NCBI GenBank assembly: GCA_012838475.1
Contig: DUPE01000017.1
Span: forward strand, 1 to 35,332
Source: Clostridiaceae bacterium
GTDB lineage: Bacteria; Bacillota; Clostridia; Saccharofermentanales; DTU023
DNA length: 35,332 nucleotides
Direction: 5' to 3'
Shown here in pieces: positions 19,319-28,861 of the stretch. Below the pieces are notes generated by a model. It saw only the letters and a list, made by a program, of their open reading frames with translations, was not told the origin of the DNA and did no database searches. Every line of letters starts with the position of its first letter. Position 1 is the first letter of the stretch. The position numbers and the translations under genes were made by a program.

Positions 19319-20050
19319 TCAATTGTCAACGAGGGGAATTATTTCTTTTAATTCGCCGTATACCAATATGCGTAAGTCGCCTCTTTTGTGTTCTCTCGTG
19401 TTTCTGAGAGGAGTACAGCTAACAAGAATTACTCTAGCTTTATCAGTCGACTCCTCCATTTTATCCCACAGTTCAGACGGCTCTACATCAATGCTCTTGA
19501 CCATACTATAGATATAGGCGGCATCTTTTGTGACAATTCTGATTTCGTCACCCAGGTTAATCTTATGTACTTCATTAAAGTATCTCCCTGTCCGATAGCC
19601 TCTATGACCAAACAAGACAGCATTACCGGTCGCACCGATACGTGCAGTAGACTGATGATGTCCTATCGCTATTCGCAAAGAATACAGCGTGGCTTCGTCT
19701 GCCACAGGCATCGAAAAACCGATTGAAGGAATATCTAATCTGGCGTAAGTGTTAACACTGACAATCTCTTCCTTATCAACGGTTAAACCTTCGGGCCGGG
19801 AAAAATCTTCCCAATCTTCGCCGGCGACTACATATTGATCAGCAGAAAAAGAAACCTCTAATTCATTAACCGGACCAATAGAAGAAGTGTCCTCTTCTTC
19901 AGGTATAGCAGTTCCCATTTCCGCTAAGACGTCTTCAATCTTTCCATCCTGCAAATAATTTTGCCAGTACGGTTTTATAAGAAGGTAGAGACCCAAAACC
20001 AGTAAGATAACTGCTACTACAGTCAAAATAGCATTAATTTTATTTTTCAT
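19319..20050 (-). CDS. Sortase family transpeptidase
   Basis: A 243-residue sortase that would join a sorted surface protein to the wall or to another protein. It has an N-terminal membrane anchor (about residues 6-25), a spacer, and a sortase beta-barrel from about 100. The catalytic residues are present: His149 in LFGHRGYR, Cys212 in ILVSCTP, and Arg227 in GDLRILVYG. The C-terminal pattern (CTP followed by an Arg-strand and YGE) is closest to class C/D enzymes, but the class is not certain. No protein with an LPxTG-type sorting signal is encoded in the window, so the substrate lies elsewhere. It is convergent with the PC4-like gene and divergent from the TPR gene; the 190 bp upstream (20051-20240) shows no convincing promoter. 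Confidence 0.9.
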   Translation of the reverse strand: MKNKINAILTVVAVILLVLGLYLLIKPYWQNYLQDGKIEDVLAEMGTAIPEEEDTSSIGPVNELEVSFSADQYVVAGEDWEDFSRPEGLTVDKEEIVSVNTYARLDIPSIGFSMPVADEATLYSLRIAIGHHQSTARIGATGNAVLFGHRGYRTGRYFNEVHKINLGDEIRIVTKDAAYIYSMVKSIDVEPSELWDKMEESTDKARVILVSCTPLRNTREHKRGDLRILVYGELKEIIPLVDN

Positions 20051-20240
20051 AGTGTTAACCTGTGTCAGTCGCCAACAGCTTCTGATCTGAGAATATCGGC
20101 GACACTTTCTATTAGAATCTCACGAGCTATATTTTATCACTTTGGCACTAATTCCACGGTCATAAATATTACACTTGCAAAACAGAGGAGAGATTGATAG
20201 TCTTCATAAAATCAGACTTGAAAAATGAAGGGTCAGCCTA

Positions 20241-21104
20241 ATGAACGACACCTATCTAAACAAAGATACCAGCCTGCCGGAAGAAATTATATCTGCGATT
20301 GAGGAGATAGAATCTTTTCTTTGCTCTGGGAAATGGCTTCTGGCCATGGAAAATGCAGCAGAATCTTTAGTATCACATCCTGATACGGTTGAGCTACTAT
20401 GGCTGCATGCACGAGCTGCTGAGATGGGTAATCAAATCGGATCCGCCCTGCGGGATTACGCAAAATTAAGACGGCTGTTACCTGAAGATATGGATTTGCT
20501 TTATGACCAGGCTGATTTACTTTTATCTCTTGGCTACATTGAGGATTCGCTGAGACTTATTGGCAGAGGGGAAGATAGAGAACCCCATGCTGTCGAATGG
20601 AAAGTACTCAAGAGTCTCGCATACAGCAAGACAGGCCGCCTGAATGATTCGCTGAAATTGATGGAAGAGGTTCTGGACATCAGACCTGATGATCCATATT
20701 TACTCACAGAAACCGCTGCTATCTTATATCTGCAAGGTGATACCGCCGGTGCTGCCGCGACAGTTAACCGTGCTCTGGATATTGAGCCAAGGTACTCCGA
20801 TGCTTGGTGCCAGCTGGCTATGATTCAACTGTCCCTTGGTGATATGTACTCAGCGGAAAAATCATTTAAGACAGCTATTCAATACAATAATCAGCTATTA
20901 TCTGCCTGGATCGGATTAGGTCAAATATATCTTTGTCTTGATGAACCGGAAAAGGCAAAGTCATGCTTCAGACAAGTTATTATGATAAATCCGAATGATC
21001 AGGAAGCCTGCCAGGGCATGGCGGCAGTCTATCGATCCCTGGGTGAATCCTCTGCGGAGTCAGATTGGCTGGAGAGGGCCGCGTATTCAGATCAACTAGA
21101 TTAG
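20241..21104 (+). CDS. Tetratricopeptide repeat protein
   Basis: A 287-residue protein composed almost entirely of 34-residue helical TPR units. Clear repeats begin near VEWKVLKSLAYSKTGRLNDS, PYLLTETAAILYLQGDTAGA, SDAWCQLAMIQLSLGDMYSA, LLSAWIGLGQIYLCLDEPEK and QEACQGMAAVYRSLGESSAE, with more degenerate ones in the N-terminal third. There is no signal peptide or membrane segment, so it is cytoplasmic and probably a scaffold for protein contacts. No enzymatic domain is present and no partner can be named. The ribosome binding site is weak (AAGGG, about 10 nt upstream). A terminator follows, separating it from htpG. Confidence 0.88.
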   Translation: MNDTYLNKDTSLPEEIISAIEEIESFLCSGKWLLAMENAAESLVSHPDTVELLWLHARAAEMGNQIGSALRDYAKLRRLLPEDMDLLYDQADLLLSLGYIEDSLRLIGRGEDREPHAVEWKVLKSLAYSKTGRLNDSLKLMEEVLDIRPDDPYLLTETAAILYLQGDTAGAAATVNRALDIEPRYSDAWCQLAMIQLSLGDMYSAEKSFKTAIQYNNQLLSAWIGLGQIYLCLDEPEKAKSCFRQVIMINPNDQEACQGMAAVYRSLGESSAESDWLERAAYSDQLD

Positions 21105-21131
21105 TTCCAGACATAATGATCCCTGTGCTTT

Positions 21132-21172
21132 ATGTTCGATTTGACTTTTCATAGTCTGACCGAACATTTTTT
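21132..21172 (+). terminator. Intrinsic terminator between the TPR gene and htpG
   Basis: ATGTTCG (21132-21138) pairs with CGAACAT (21161-21167), with an inner GACT/AGTC pairing possible, followed directly by a run of six T's ending at 21172. Confidence 0.8.
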
Positions 21173-21259
21173 GTTGCTTTTGTTATTATATATTGGTGCG
21201 CAGACGCTGTTGTATTCAGTTAATGTATAACTGTCAGTATAGAAAAGGATTTTGTGAAG

Positions 21260-23131
21260 ATGAAAACTAAAAAAGGACAATTGCAGGTAAGTACAGAAAA
21301 TATTTTTCCCATAATCAGACAATGGCTTTATTCAGATCGCGACATTTTCTTAAGAGAGCTGATTTCAAATGCGTCAGATGCCCTGACAAAATTGAGGCAA
21401 ATGGCTAACATTGGTAAGGCAAACTTAACTGGGGATGAATTGCGGATCGAGATACGTTTAGATGAGAAGGAAGGCAAGTTAGTAATTGCCGACAATGGAA
21501 TCGGCATGACAGCCGAAGACCTTGATAAGTATATTAACCAGATTGCCTATTCCGGGATGACTGATTTCGTCACTGAATATCAGGAAAGTGGAAATGAGAG
21601 TGCAGGCTTTATCGGGCATTTTGGCTTGGGCTTTTATTCAGCATTCATGGTTGCAGAACGCGTTGAAATTGACACTTTGTCCTGGCAGCCTGAGGCATCA
21701 CCTGCTCTGTGGCAGAGTAACGAGGGCATTGAGTTTGAGATAAGCGGCGGTACCAGAAACACACATGGATCTACCATCACACTATTTTTAAATGAAGAAG
21801 ACAAAAAATGGCTGACTGACACAAAGGTTAAAGAAATTATCGACAAATATGCTCGTTTTCTCTCTTGGCCTATTTACTATTTCAGTGAAAACAACACTGA
21901 AAGGGATGCCCTCCTTGCTATTGATATGCTGTCAGATGAAATTATTGATGTGGAGCCCGTCAACATCACAAGCCCTCTCTGGCTTAAATCTCCAAGTGAG
22001 ATTACTGACAAAGAGTATATTGATTTTTATTTGGAGACGTTTAACAGTGATACCGAACCACTATTCTGGGTACATCTGAATATGGATTATCCCTTTCGTT
22101 TGAAAGGTATCCTGTATTTCCCCAAGGTTAATGATCATTATCAGACGCTGGACGGCAGAATCTTGATTTTTTACAATCAGGTCTTTGTTGCCGACAATGT
22201 AAAAGAGGTAATCCCTGAATATCTTTTCTTACTGCAAGGAGTACTGGACAGCCCTGATTTGCCTTTGAATGTGTCCAGAAGCTTTCTGCAGTCCAATCCG
22301 AACTTCAAAAGGCTGTCACAGCATATCGTAAAAAAGGTTGCAGACCGTCTGACCAAACTATTTAAAGATGACAGGGAATATTACGATCAAGTCTGGACTG
22401 ATATCAGATTATTTGTGAAATATGGTATTCTCTCTGACCCGAAGTTTTACGACAGTATGAAAAACGTGTTGATCTTTGCTAAAACCGACGGAGCTTATAT
22501 CGCAGATGCTGAATTGCCAGAAGGCACCGTCCTGTATACTCCGGCTGAAGATCAATTGTCTTCATATATAAGATTGGCCGAAAAGCAAGGGAAGTCTGTC
22601 TTGATAATGGATCAAGATATTGATGCACATATCATGTCATTTTTGGAGTACCAGAGTCAAGGAAAACGAAGATATGTTCGTGTTGACGCAGACTTCAAAA
22701 CTGATAACAAACAAGAGCATGATTACAGCAAATTGTTGAATCTGTTTTCCTCAACTGATACTCTTAGAGTCTCAGAACTGAAGGTCACTCCTTTAGGAGA
22801 AGATGCACCCCCGGCCTTGCTGCATGAGGCAGAAGAAATTCGCCGACTACGCAAGCTTTCTGAGCAGATGGGTATTGATGAGAGTACTAAGAGGAGCTTC
22901 CAATCTGAATTGGAGTCAGCCAAAGTAGACTTAATCCTCAATGAAGACTCCAAATTGACTAACAAATTTATGCGTCTGGCGGAACTTGACAGTCAAAAAG
23001 AGGAGGCCCGGGAACTGGCCGGTTATATCCTGGCCCTGTCACAATTGGCGCAGGGATCATTGACCGGTTCTGATTTAGCTGATTTCATTGAAAAATCATC
23101 AGAATATGCTGAGCGGGCGCTTGTTGACTAG
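21260..23131 (+). CDS. htpG: Hsp90 chaperone HtpG
   Basis: Bacterial Hsp90, an ATP-driven dimeric chaperone that works downstream of DnaK. The protein (623 residues from the ATG) has the N-terminal GHKL ATPase with RELISNASDALTKLRQ, DNGIGMT and the lid segment GHFGLGFYSAFMVAE, the middle domain (GILYFPKVNDHYQ, then NVSRSFLQSNPNFKRL), and the C-terminal dimerisation region. Length is as expected. The start is either this ATG or a GTG at 21254; AAAAGGA at 21243-21249 fits the ATG spacing somewhat better. The upstream terminator implies its own promoter, but none of the AT-rich candidates before it is convincing. No CIRCE element is visible. Confidence 0.96.
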   Translation: MKTKKGQLQVSTENIFPIIRQWLYSDRDIFLRELISNASDALTKLRQMANIGKANLTGDELRIEIRLDEKEGKLVIADNGIGMTAEDLDKYINQIAYSGMTDFVTEYQESGNESAGFIGHFGLGFYSAFMVAERVEIDTLSWQPEASPALWQSNEGIEFEISGGTRNTHGSTITLFLNEEDKKWLTDTKVKEIIDKYARFLSWPIYYFSENNTERDALLAIDMLSDEIIDVEPVNITSPLWLKSPSEITDKEYIDFYLETFNSDTEPLFWVHLNMDYPFRLKGILYFPKVNDHYQTLDGRILIFYNQVFVADNVKEVIPEYLFLLQGVLDSPDLPLNVSRSFLQSNPNFKRLSQHIVKKVADRLTKLFKDDREYYDQVWTDIRLFVKYGILSDPKFYDSMKNVLIFAKTDGAYIADAELPEGTVLYTPAEDQLSSYIRLAEKQGKSVLIMDQDIDAHIMSFLEYQSQGKRRYVRVDADFKTDNKQEHDYSKLLNLFSSTDTLRVSELKVTPLGEDAPPALLHEAEEIRRLRKLSEQMGIDESTKRSFQSELESAKVDLILNEDSKLTNKFMRLAELDSQKEEARELAGYILALSQLAQGSLTGSDLADFIEKSSEYAERALVD

Positions 23132-23216
23132 AGTTCAATACTGATTACTGATGGTCCCACACCTTCCGACTGAACGCCTCTATAGCTAATGATGTTATAA
23201 ATACATGAATAGGATG

Positions 23217-23235
23217 TTGCGCCCAATATGCGCAA
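23217..23235 (+). promoter_or_regulatory. Hairpin in the purL leader
   Basis: TTGCGC (23217-23222) and GCGCAA (23230-23235) form a perfect 6-bp stem with a 7-nt loop, ending 11 nt before the AAGGAG of purL. A possible extended -10 (TGT-TATAAA, 23193-23201) lies just upstream. No purine riboswitch or recognised PurR box is evident. Confidence 0.35.
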
Positions 23236-23258
23236 AAACATTATATAAGGAGATTCCA

Positions 23259-26200
23259 ATGAATCAGAGCTCTAATGTTCTCCGCCGTTTCTATTTCCTG
23301 AAGCGCTCCGGAATGGATACCGCAGAATCATTGCTAAAACAAGAAGTCAAGGATTTCCTCAGAGTTGAGGTAGATCAGGTCAAGGCTCTTACACGCTTTG
23401 ATATTGAGTTCATTGCCGCGGAAGAGGAGATGTTGCAAATTCGAGATGTTAATGATGAACATCTGGCTCGCATACTGTCTGATCCGGTTCAGGATATCAG
23501 AATTCCAATGTTGGAGAACGGAGCCCCGGATTTGTCGTCAGCAGATATTAATAGCGGTGACTATGAGTTGATAGTAGAACTGGTGCCTGGACAATATGAT
23601 CAAAGAGCTGACTTGACAGCCCAAAACATTCAGATCTCTTTTGAACTTGACCTGCCTCTGGTAAAGTCAGCCACCCATTATATATTTTATGGAATTTTCA
23701 GCGAAGAGGATAAAGCGAAGATTAAGAAATGGCTAATTAATCCCGTTGAAAGCCGTGAGAGCACGATAGATCTTCCTGAGACACTTATCCCGCAAATAGA
23801 GGAACCGACAAATATCCCAATACATGAAGGCTTCACAAAACTCTCTGGAGAAGTACTGGAGGAGTACATTGCTGACCAGCAATTGGCCATGTCTTTATCA
23901 GATCTCTTCTTTATTCAGTCTTATTTTAGAGATATAAAGCGCGATCCGACAGAGACAGAAATCAAAGTACTGGATACTTACTGGTCTGATCACTGCCGGC
24001 ATACAACTTTTAACACCTCGCTGAACAATGTCTGTTTCCCTCAAAACTTTAATGATAAAAACTTTGAGGAGCACTTAAGTGCCAGTTGGCAAAGATATCT
24101 GGATTGGCACAAAACGTTTGAACTGGAAAATAATAATACTAAACCGATTACTCTAATGGATCTTGCCACGATCAGCACAAAAATACTTAAACGTAATCCG
24201 GGTCTTAATGATCTGGATGAATCTGAAGAGATAAATGCCTGCAGCATAAAGGTTCCGGTAAAGCATCAGGGGAAGGATAGGGAAGTCCTGCTGATGTTTA
24301 AGAACGAGACGCATAATCACCCCACAGAGATTGAACCTTTTGGCGGTGCAGCTACCTGTCTGGGAGGTGCAATCCGCGATCCTCTTTCAGGCCGCGCTTA
24401 CGCTTATCAGGCGATGAGGGTAACCGGCGGGGGAGATCCGCGACAAGCTCATGATAACACCCGGGCAGGCAAACTGCCTCAACGACAAATCGCTAAACTG
24501 GCCAGTCTGGGTTATAGTTCCTATGGCAATCAGATAGGCATTTCCGCGGGGCAGGTTGTAGAGCATTACCATCCCGGTTTTGAAGCCAAGAGGCTGGAAG
24601 CCGGCGCAGTTATGGCCGCTGTTCCCTCAGAGCAGGTTAAACGCAGCCGCCCGCAGGCAGGTGATGTTGTGCTTCTCGTCGGCGGCAAAACCGGTCGTGA
24701 CGGCATTGGCGGAGCTACAGGTTCTTCTGTCACCCATGATAAACAATCGCACGAAAACAGTGCTGCTGAAGTGCAAAAGGGCAATCCACCGCTGGAACGC
24801 AACCTGCAAAGACTATTTCGCAGACCTGAGTTGTCGGTTCTAATCAAGCGTTGTAATGATTTTGGCGCAGGAGGGGTATCGGTTGCCATAGGAGAGCTTG
24901 CTGATGGGGTTGAGATCAACTTGGATGCAGTGCCTGTCAAATACCCGGGTCTGAACGGTACCGAAATAGCACTCTCTGAATCACAAGAGAGAATGGCTGT
25001 TGTTGTCGAGCAAAAGAATGTGGGTAAATTCCGGCAGTTAGCTGCCGAGGAGAATCTTGAGGCTACAGCAGTTGCCATTGTAACTGCCGAAGCAAAGCTT
25101 AAAATCAATTGGCGTGGTCAGACGATCGTGGCTCTGGACAGATCATTTTTGGACACCAACGGAGCTGAGCAGAGTGCTAATGCTGCCTTTACCCCCTCTG
25201 ATGCAGCTGCCTGGTTTGACAGTTCGGCGCCTTCTAATGATTATTTATCGGATACAGATATTGACTCCCCTCTGAAAGCAGAGGATAGCATTGCTTCAGG
25301 TAAAAGTATCCAGAACTCTGTAGCGGCAGATTACAACGACGACTCCGGTTCGGATTTCCGGATCAGACTGCTCAAAAGTCTCGGTGATCTTTCTCAATGC
25401 TCCCGCAAGGGGTTAATTGAACGCTTTGACAGCACAATTGGCTCCGGTAATCTATTGCCGTCTCTGGGAGGTTTTAATCAGCTTACACCTGAGATGGGAA
25501 TGGCATCCCTCATACCTGTAGCACCCGGCGAGCTTTCCGAAACTGCCTCCTTGATGAGCACCGGATATGATCCGCATCTGGCTGAAGCCAGCCCTTATCA
25601 CGGTGCATATTTTGCAGTACTATCATCTCTGAGCAAGATCGCAGCTATGGGTGGTGATCCTTTTACTGCTCGACTCAGTTTTCAGGAATATTTTGGTAAA
25701 ACAAGCGACGAAATAAGCTGGGGCAAACCGCTTACAGCCTTATTGGGAGCTCTGGACGCCTGTTTAGCCTTTCAGACTCCATCGATCGGTGGCAAGGACA
25801 GCATGTCTGGCACCTATGAAGACTTGGATGTACCTCCTTCGCTTATTTCTTTTGCTGTGGCCACTGCTCCTGCCGAAAATGTCGTATCTGCAACCCTTAA
25901 TCGAATTGATGAGAAGGTTTACGCTTTTATTGTGCCGCTTGATCAGGCATATATTCCCCAAGCTCAGCTCTGGTTACGCAGCTTGAGATTTATATCCGGT
26001 CAAACCAAGGCAGGTCGGGTACGGCACGCCTCGGTTGCCGACAGTGGTGGTATCGCTGTTGCAGTAACAAAGTCACTTCTGGGAGAAGCTCTTGGCTTCA
26101 ACTTCAGTCCTGAACTCAGGCTTGATCTCTTCTCTCCTGCGCCGGGAAGCCTATTAGTCAGCTTTGATAATTCTGTCGCTGAAGATGACATCAAGAATGC

Positions 26201-27194
26201 AGGCGGTGTTTTATTAGGAGTGACGACGGAAGAGCAGAAGGTAAATCTTGGCAAAGAAAGCATCGGTCTGGAAGAAATCCTGGAGTGCTGGATTGAACCG
26301 TTAGCTGAAGTCTATCCGTTGTCAAAAACAAAGGTGAAGGCGATAAACTATCTGTCCACTGCGACTGCACCTAAAAATGCTGAGACAGATTATCCACATA
26401 TCAGTCTTGCTGAAAAGAGAAAGCCCCGTGTGTTTATACCAATCTTGCCCGGAACTAACAGTGAGGATGATCTGATTCATCCCTTCCGGGAGGCGGGCAG
26501 CGAGATCGATACTTTGGTCTTTCGCAACTACAATAATACCGCTTTAATCGAAAGCAGGCAGAGCTTAATTGAGCACCTGAATAAAGCACAAATATTGGTA
26601 TTCCCCGGAGCAGCTCACGGTTTAGCTAAGGCAGTTTTCAGCCAACCCATGATCGCGGAGGCTGTTAATCTTTGGCTGGAGATAGGACAGAACCTGATTC
26701 TGGGTACCGGCAATGGCTTTTCGGAACTCTTACAACTAGGTTTGCTGCCAGGAGGTACGATTGTTGATACTGATCCCGGTAACCCTACTCTGGCAACCAA
26801 CATCCGGGGTGGATTTATCGGGAGTACTGTATCTACCAGATATATGAATGCTTCCTCACCTTGGCTTAATCTGCTAATCCCTGACCAAATAGACAGAATA
26901 CCGATCGCTGGAGAGAAGGGAAGGCTTGTTGCTTCAATTGAGACTTTTTCAAATTTAATGGATAACGGCCTTATAGCTTTTTGTTATGCGGATCCAGAAG
27001 GCGAACCAACAAGTAAAGAACATTGGAATCCAACAGGATCAACAATGGGAATTGAGGGGATGATTAACAAGAGTGGCAGGATTCTTGGAAAATTTGGCTT
27101 CAGCGAGAGATATCGACACATAGTTTCCCAAAATTTCTCCCATTTCACGGAACAGCTTATTTGCAAAAGTGCAGTAAAATGGTTAATGACTTAA
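23259..27194 (+). CDS. purL: Phosphoribosylformylglycinamidine synthase (PurL-PurQ fusion) with degenerate glutaminase domain
   Basis: Catalyses the fourth step of purine synthesis, FGAR to FGAM, using ATP and ammonia that normally comes from glutamine. The 1311-residue chain is the long single-polypeptide type. The synthase part looks active: YWSDHCRHTTF, KNETHNHPTEIEPFGGAAT, NDFGAGGVSVAIGEL, ALSESQERMAVVV and TPSIGGKDSMSGTYEDL. The C-terminal PurQ-like domain (from about 1060) has lost its hallmarks. The nucleophile Cys of GxCNG is Gly1151 (GTGNGFS), the catalytic His before SER is Phe1281 (GFSER), and the GGFSxGD loop is shortened to FPGAAHGLAK. The ATG at 23259 has AAGGAG 6 nt upstream; earlier in-frame starts lack one. 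No other purine gene is in the window. The domain pattern makes frameshift or sequencing error unlikely. Confidence 0.95.
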   Translation: MNQSSNVLRRFYFLKRSGMDTAESLLKQEVKDFLRVEVDQVKALTRFDIEFIAAEEEMLQIRDVNDEHLARILSDPVQDIRIPMLENGAPDLSSADINSGDYELIVELVPGQYDQRADLTAQNIQISFELDLPLVKSATHYIFYGIFSEEDKAKIKKWLINPVESRESTIDLPETLIPQIEEPTNIPIHEGFTKLSGEVLEEYIADQQLAMSLSDLFFIQSYFRDIKRDPTETEIKVLDTYWSDHCRHTTFNTSLNNVCFPQNFNDKNFEEHLSASWQRYLDWHKTFELENNNTKPITLMDLATISTKILKRNPGLNDLDESEEINACSIKVPVKHQGKDREVLLMFKNETHNHPTEIEPFGGAATCLGGAIRDPLSGRAYAYQAMRVTGGGDPRQAHDNTRAGKLPQRQIAKLASLGYSSYGNQIGISAGQVVEHYHPGFEAKRLEAGAVMAAVPSEQVKRSRPQAGDVVLLVGGKTGRDGIGGATGSSVTHDKQSHENSAAEVQKGNPPLERNLQRLFRRPELSVLIKRCNDFGAGGVSVAIGELADGVEINLDAVPVKYPGLNGTEIALSESQERMAVVVEQKNVGKFRQLAAEENLEATAVAIVTAEAKLKINWRGQTIVALDRSFLDTNGAEQSANAAFTPSDAAAWFDSSAPSNDYLSDTDIDSPLKAEDSIASGKSIQNSVAADYNDDSGSDFRIRLLKSLGDLSQCSRKGLIERFDSTIGSGNLLPSLGGFNQLTPEMGMASLIPVAPGELSETASLMSTGYDPHLAEASPYHGAYFAVLSSLSKIAAMGGDPFTARLSFQEYFGKTSDEISWGKPLTALLGALDACLAFQTPSIGGKDSMSGTYEDLDVPPSLISFAVATAPAENVVSATLNRIDEKVYAFIVPLDQAYIPQAQLWLRSLRFISGQTKAGRVRHASVADSGGIAVAVTKSLLGEALGFNFSPELRLDLFSPAPGSLLVSFDNSVAEDDIKNAGGVLLGVTTEEQKVNLGKESIGLEEILECWIEPLAEVYPLSKTKVKAINYLSTATAPKNAETDYPHISLAEKRKPRVFIPILPGTNSEDDLIHPFREAGSEIDTLVFRNYNNTALIESRQSLIEHLNKAQILVFPGAAHGLAKAVFSQPMIAEAVNLWLEIGQNLILGTGNGFSELLQLGLLPGGTIVDTDPGNPTLATNIRGGFIGSTVSTRYMNASSPWLNLLIPDQIDRIPIAGEKGRLVASIETFSNLMDNGLIAFCYADPEGEPTSKEHWNPTGSTMGIEGMINKSGRILGKFGFSERYRHIVSQNFSHFTEQLICKSAVKWLMT

Positions 27195-27221
27195 CAAATG
27201 TTCCGTCAAAAAGGGTTAAAT

Positions 27222-27250
27222 TTGACATTCGTTTACTACTTAGATAAAAT
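27222..27250 (+). promoter_or_regulatory. Strong sigma-A promoter for the SH3/SleB gene
   Basis: A perfect TTGACA at 27222-27227, an exact 17-bp spacer and TAAAAT at 27245-27250 (five of six). It probably drives the downstream gene and ksgA, giving a leader of about 70 nt. Confidence 0.8.
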
Positions 27251-27328
27251 TAATAAACTCATAAACTAATTCATTGAATAATTATATGCTATTCGATGAA
27301 CTGGCGAGAGGAAAATTATTAATAGATT

Positions 27329-28861
27329 ATGCTAAGAACAAAATTCGATAAACTGCTCTTTGCGGTTGCGGCGGTAATGTGCATAGCTGTAGCAGCGGTG
27401 TTCGTCGTTGATCGTTTAAGACAGCAGAACCCTGTCGGGAATTTTGAGCGACTCTCCAAATCCGTTTCTGATGATGAGGAGCTGTTGTTGAACGCGGAAT
27501 TGCCCGGTAGAAAAGATTCTCCAACTGATCTCGATGCGATGGATGAGGCAACAGAGAGCTCCGATGATGTTGCAGAGCAACTGACTGTTAACTTATCGGC
27601 TTCAACAGATGCCGATAATGTTGGCGATTTAGATTTGCTTGTTGACGGCGCTCAAACTGATGGCACTCCGGAGAATGATGCAACTCTCAGTTCTTCTGAT
27701 TGGGCTAGTTGTGATCTGGATCGCTACACTGTGATGAATACCAGACTCAGATCTGCTGCCAGCACTGATGATGGCGATATTATTGATGTTTTACCTTTAG
27801 GTGAGAAGGTCAATGTAGTTGCTCGCAATGACAGTTGGTCGCAGGTTTTGGATCGTCAGGGGCGAAGTGGCTATATACTGTCAGAACTCCTTTCGAAGGA
27901 TAAACCGGTTGCGACCAACAGCGTCTCTGTCAACCGAACAAGATATGCCAGAACTGATTTAAGATTGCGCAAGGATCCCGGAACGGACGGAGAATATATT
28001 CTGACTATCACTGCCGGAACCAAGCTGACCGAGCTAGTTGTACAGGGCAGCTGGTCACAAGTACAGATGGAAGACGGTCTTAAAGGTTATGTCAGCAATG
28101 AATTCCTTACGGACAAACGACCATCAACTAATCAGACGTCAGCTACAAACCCTCCGAAGACAACTGCCAAGCCCAGCGAGACCCAGAAATCTACCAGTTC
28201 GCCGGGGACGACTAAGCCTTTAGACGATGGTTTCACATCTGACAAAAAGACCTTGTATGCCACTGTCAGTGTGAATGTTCGTTCAGGTCCCGGTACCGGT
28301 TATTCAAAGATCACCTCCGTTTCCAGGGGCACTAAACTTACTCAGTTGTCGCGCAATGACAGGTGGTCAAAAGTAGAGCTTGCCAATGGCAGAGTTGGCT
28401 ATATGGTGTCATCTTATCTCTCTGTCAATGAACCGATACAAGAAACTACACCTCCGGCATCTGAACCAAGTGAGGGATCAGGAGATACCTCCGAACCTAC
28501 GACAGCTGATTTGAAAATCAAGCTCACTCAGGACGAGAGACGTGATGTTGCAGCTTTATTGTATTTAGAGGGCGGAGCAACATCGCGCGCTTGTCAGAAG
28601 ATGATCGTAGAAGTCATTTTCAATCAGTGGAAGTATCGTGGCGGCTCATTAACTGACACTCTTTATGCGCCTAATTTGTTTTCTGTAGCGAATCGTATTA
28701 ATAGTACTACCCCGAGAGCCATCCAATTCGAAGTTGTGGACGATGTGTGCAGAGATGGCGTATCCATTCCTTCAAATGTTCTATACTTCAGATCCAACTA
28801 CTACCACAGTTTTGGCACACCATACATGAGAATTGGCAATATATATTTTAGCAGCAGATGA
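27329..28861 (+). CDS. Secreted or anchored SH3-domain cell wall hydrolase (SleB-like)
   Basis: A 510-residue envelope protein. Order: N-terminal hydrophobic signal or anchor (about 9-28), an acidic linker, three bacterial SH3 domains at about 132-190, 205-262 and 308-366 separated by Ser/Thr/Pro linkers, and a C-terminal SleB/Hydrolase_2-type domain at about 400-510. The last contains DVAALLYLEGGATS with the likely catalytic Glu414, the NQWKYRGGSLTDTLYAP stretch and FRSNYYHSFG near the end. SH3 domains of this kind bind peptidoglycan, so a wall-remodelling role is likely. SleB itself opens spore cortex, but SleB-like enzymes also occur in cells that do not sporulate, so sporulation should not be read from it. 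The ribosome binding site is poor. Its stop overlaps the ksgA start (ATGA). Confidence 0.85.
   Translation: MLRTKFDKLLFAVAAVMCIAVAAVFVVDRLRQQNPVGNFERLSKSVSDDEELLLNAELPGRKDSPTDLDAMDEATESSDDVAEQLTVNLSASTDADNVGDLDLLVDGAQTDGTPENDATLSSSDWASCDLDRYTVMNTRLRSAASTDDGDIIDVLPLGEKVNVVARNDSWSQVLDRQGRSGYILSELLSKDKPVATNSVSVNRTRYARTDLRLRKDPGTDGEYILTITAGTKLTELVVQGSWSQVQMEDGLKGYVSNEFLTDKRPSTNQTSATNPPKTTAKPSETQKSTSSPGTTKPLDDGFTSDKKTLYATVSVNVRSGPGTGYSKITSVSRGTKLTQLSRNDRWSKVELANGRVGYMVSSYLSVNEPIQETTPPASEPSEGSGDTSEPTTADLKIKLTQDERRDVAALLYLEGGATSRACQKMIVEVIFNQWKYRGGSLTDTLYAPNLFSVANRINSTTPRAIQFEVVDDVCRDGVSIPSNVLYFRSNYYHSFGTPYMRIGNIYFSSR

Noticed and set aside
20051-20240. Divergent promoters between the sortase and TPR genes
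   Set aside because: Only weak hexamer matches were found on either strand; nothing could be supported.
24566-25108. 180-codon minus-strand frame inside purL
   Set aside because: Shadow of the purL synthase domain; low-complexity Ser/Ala/Pro translation and no start signals.
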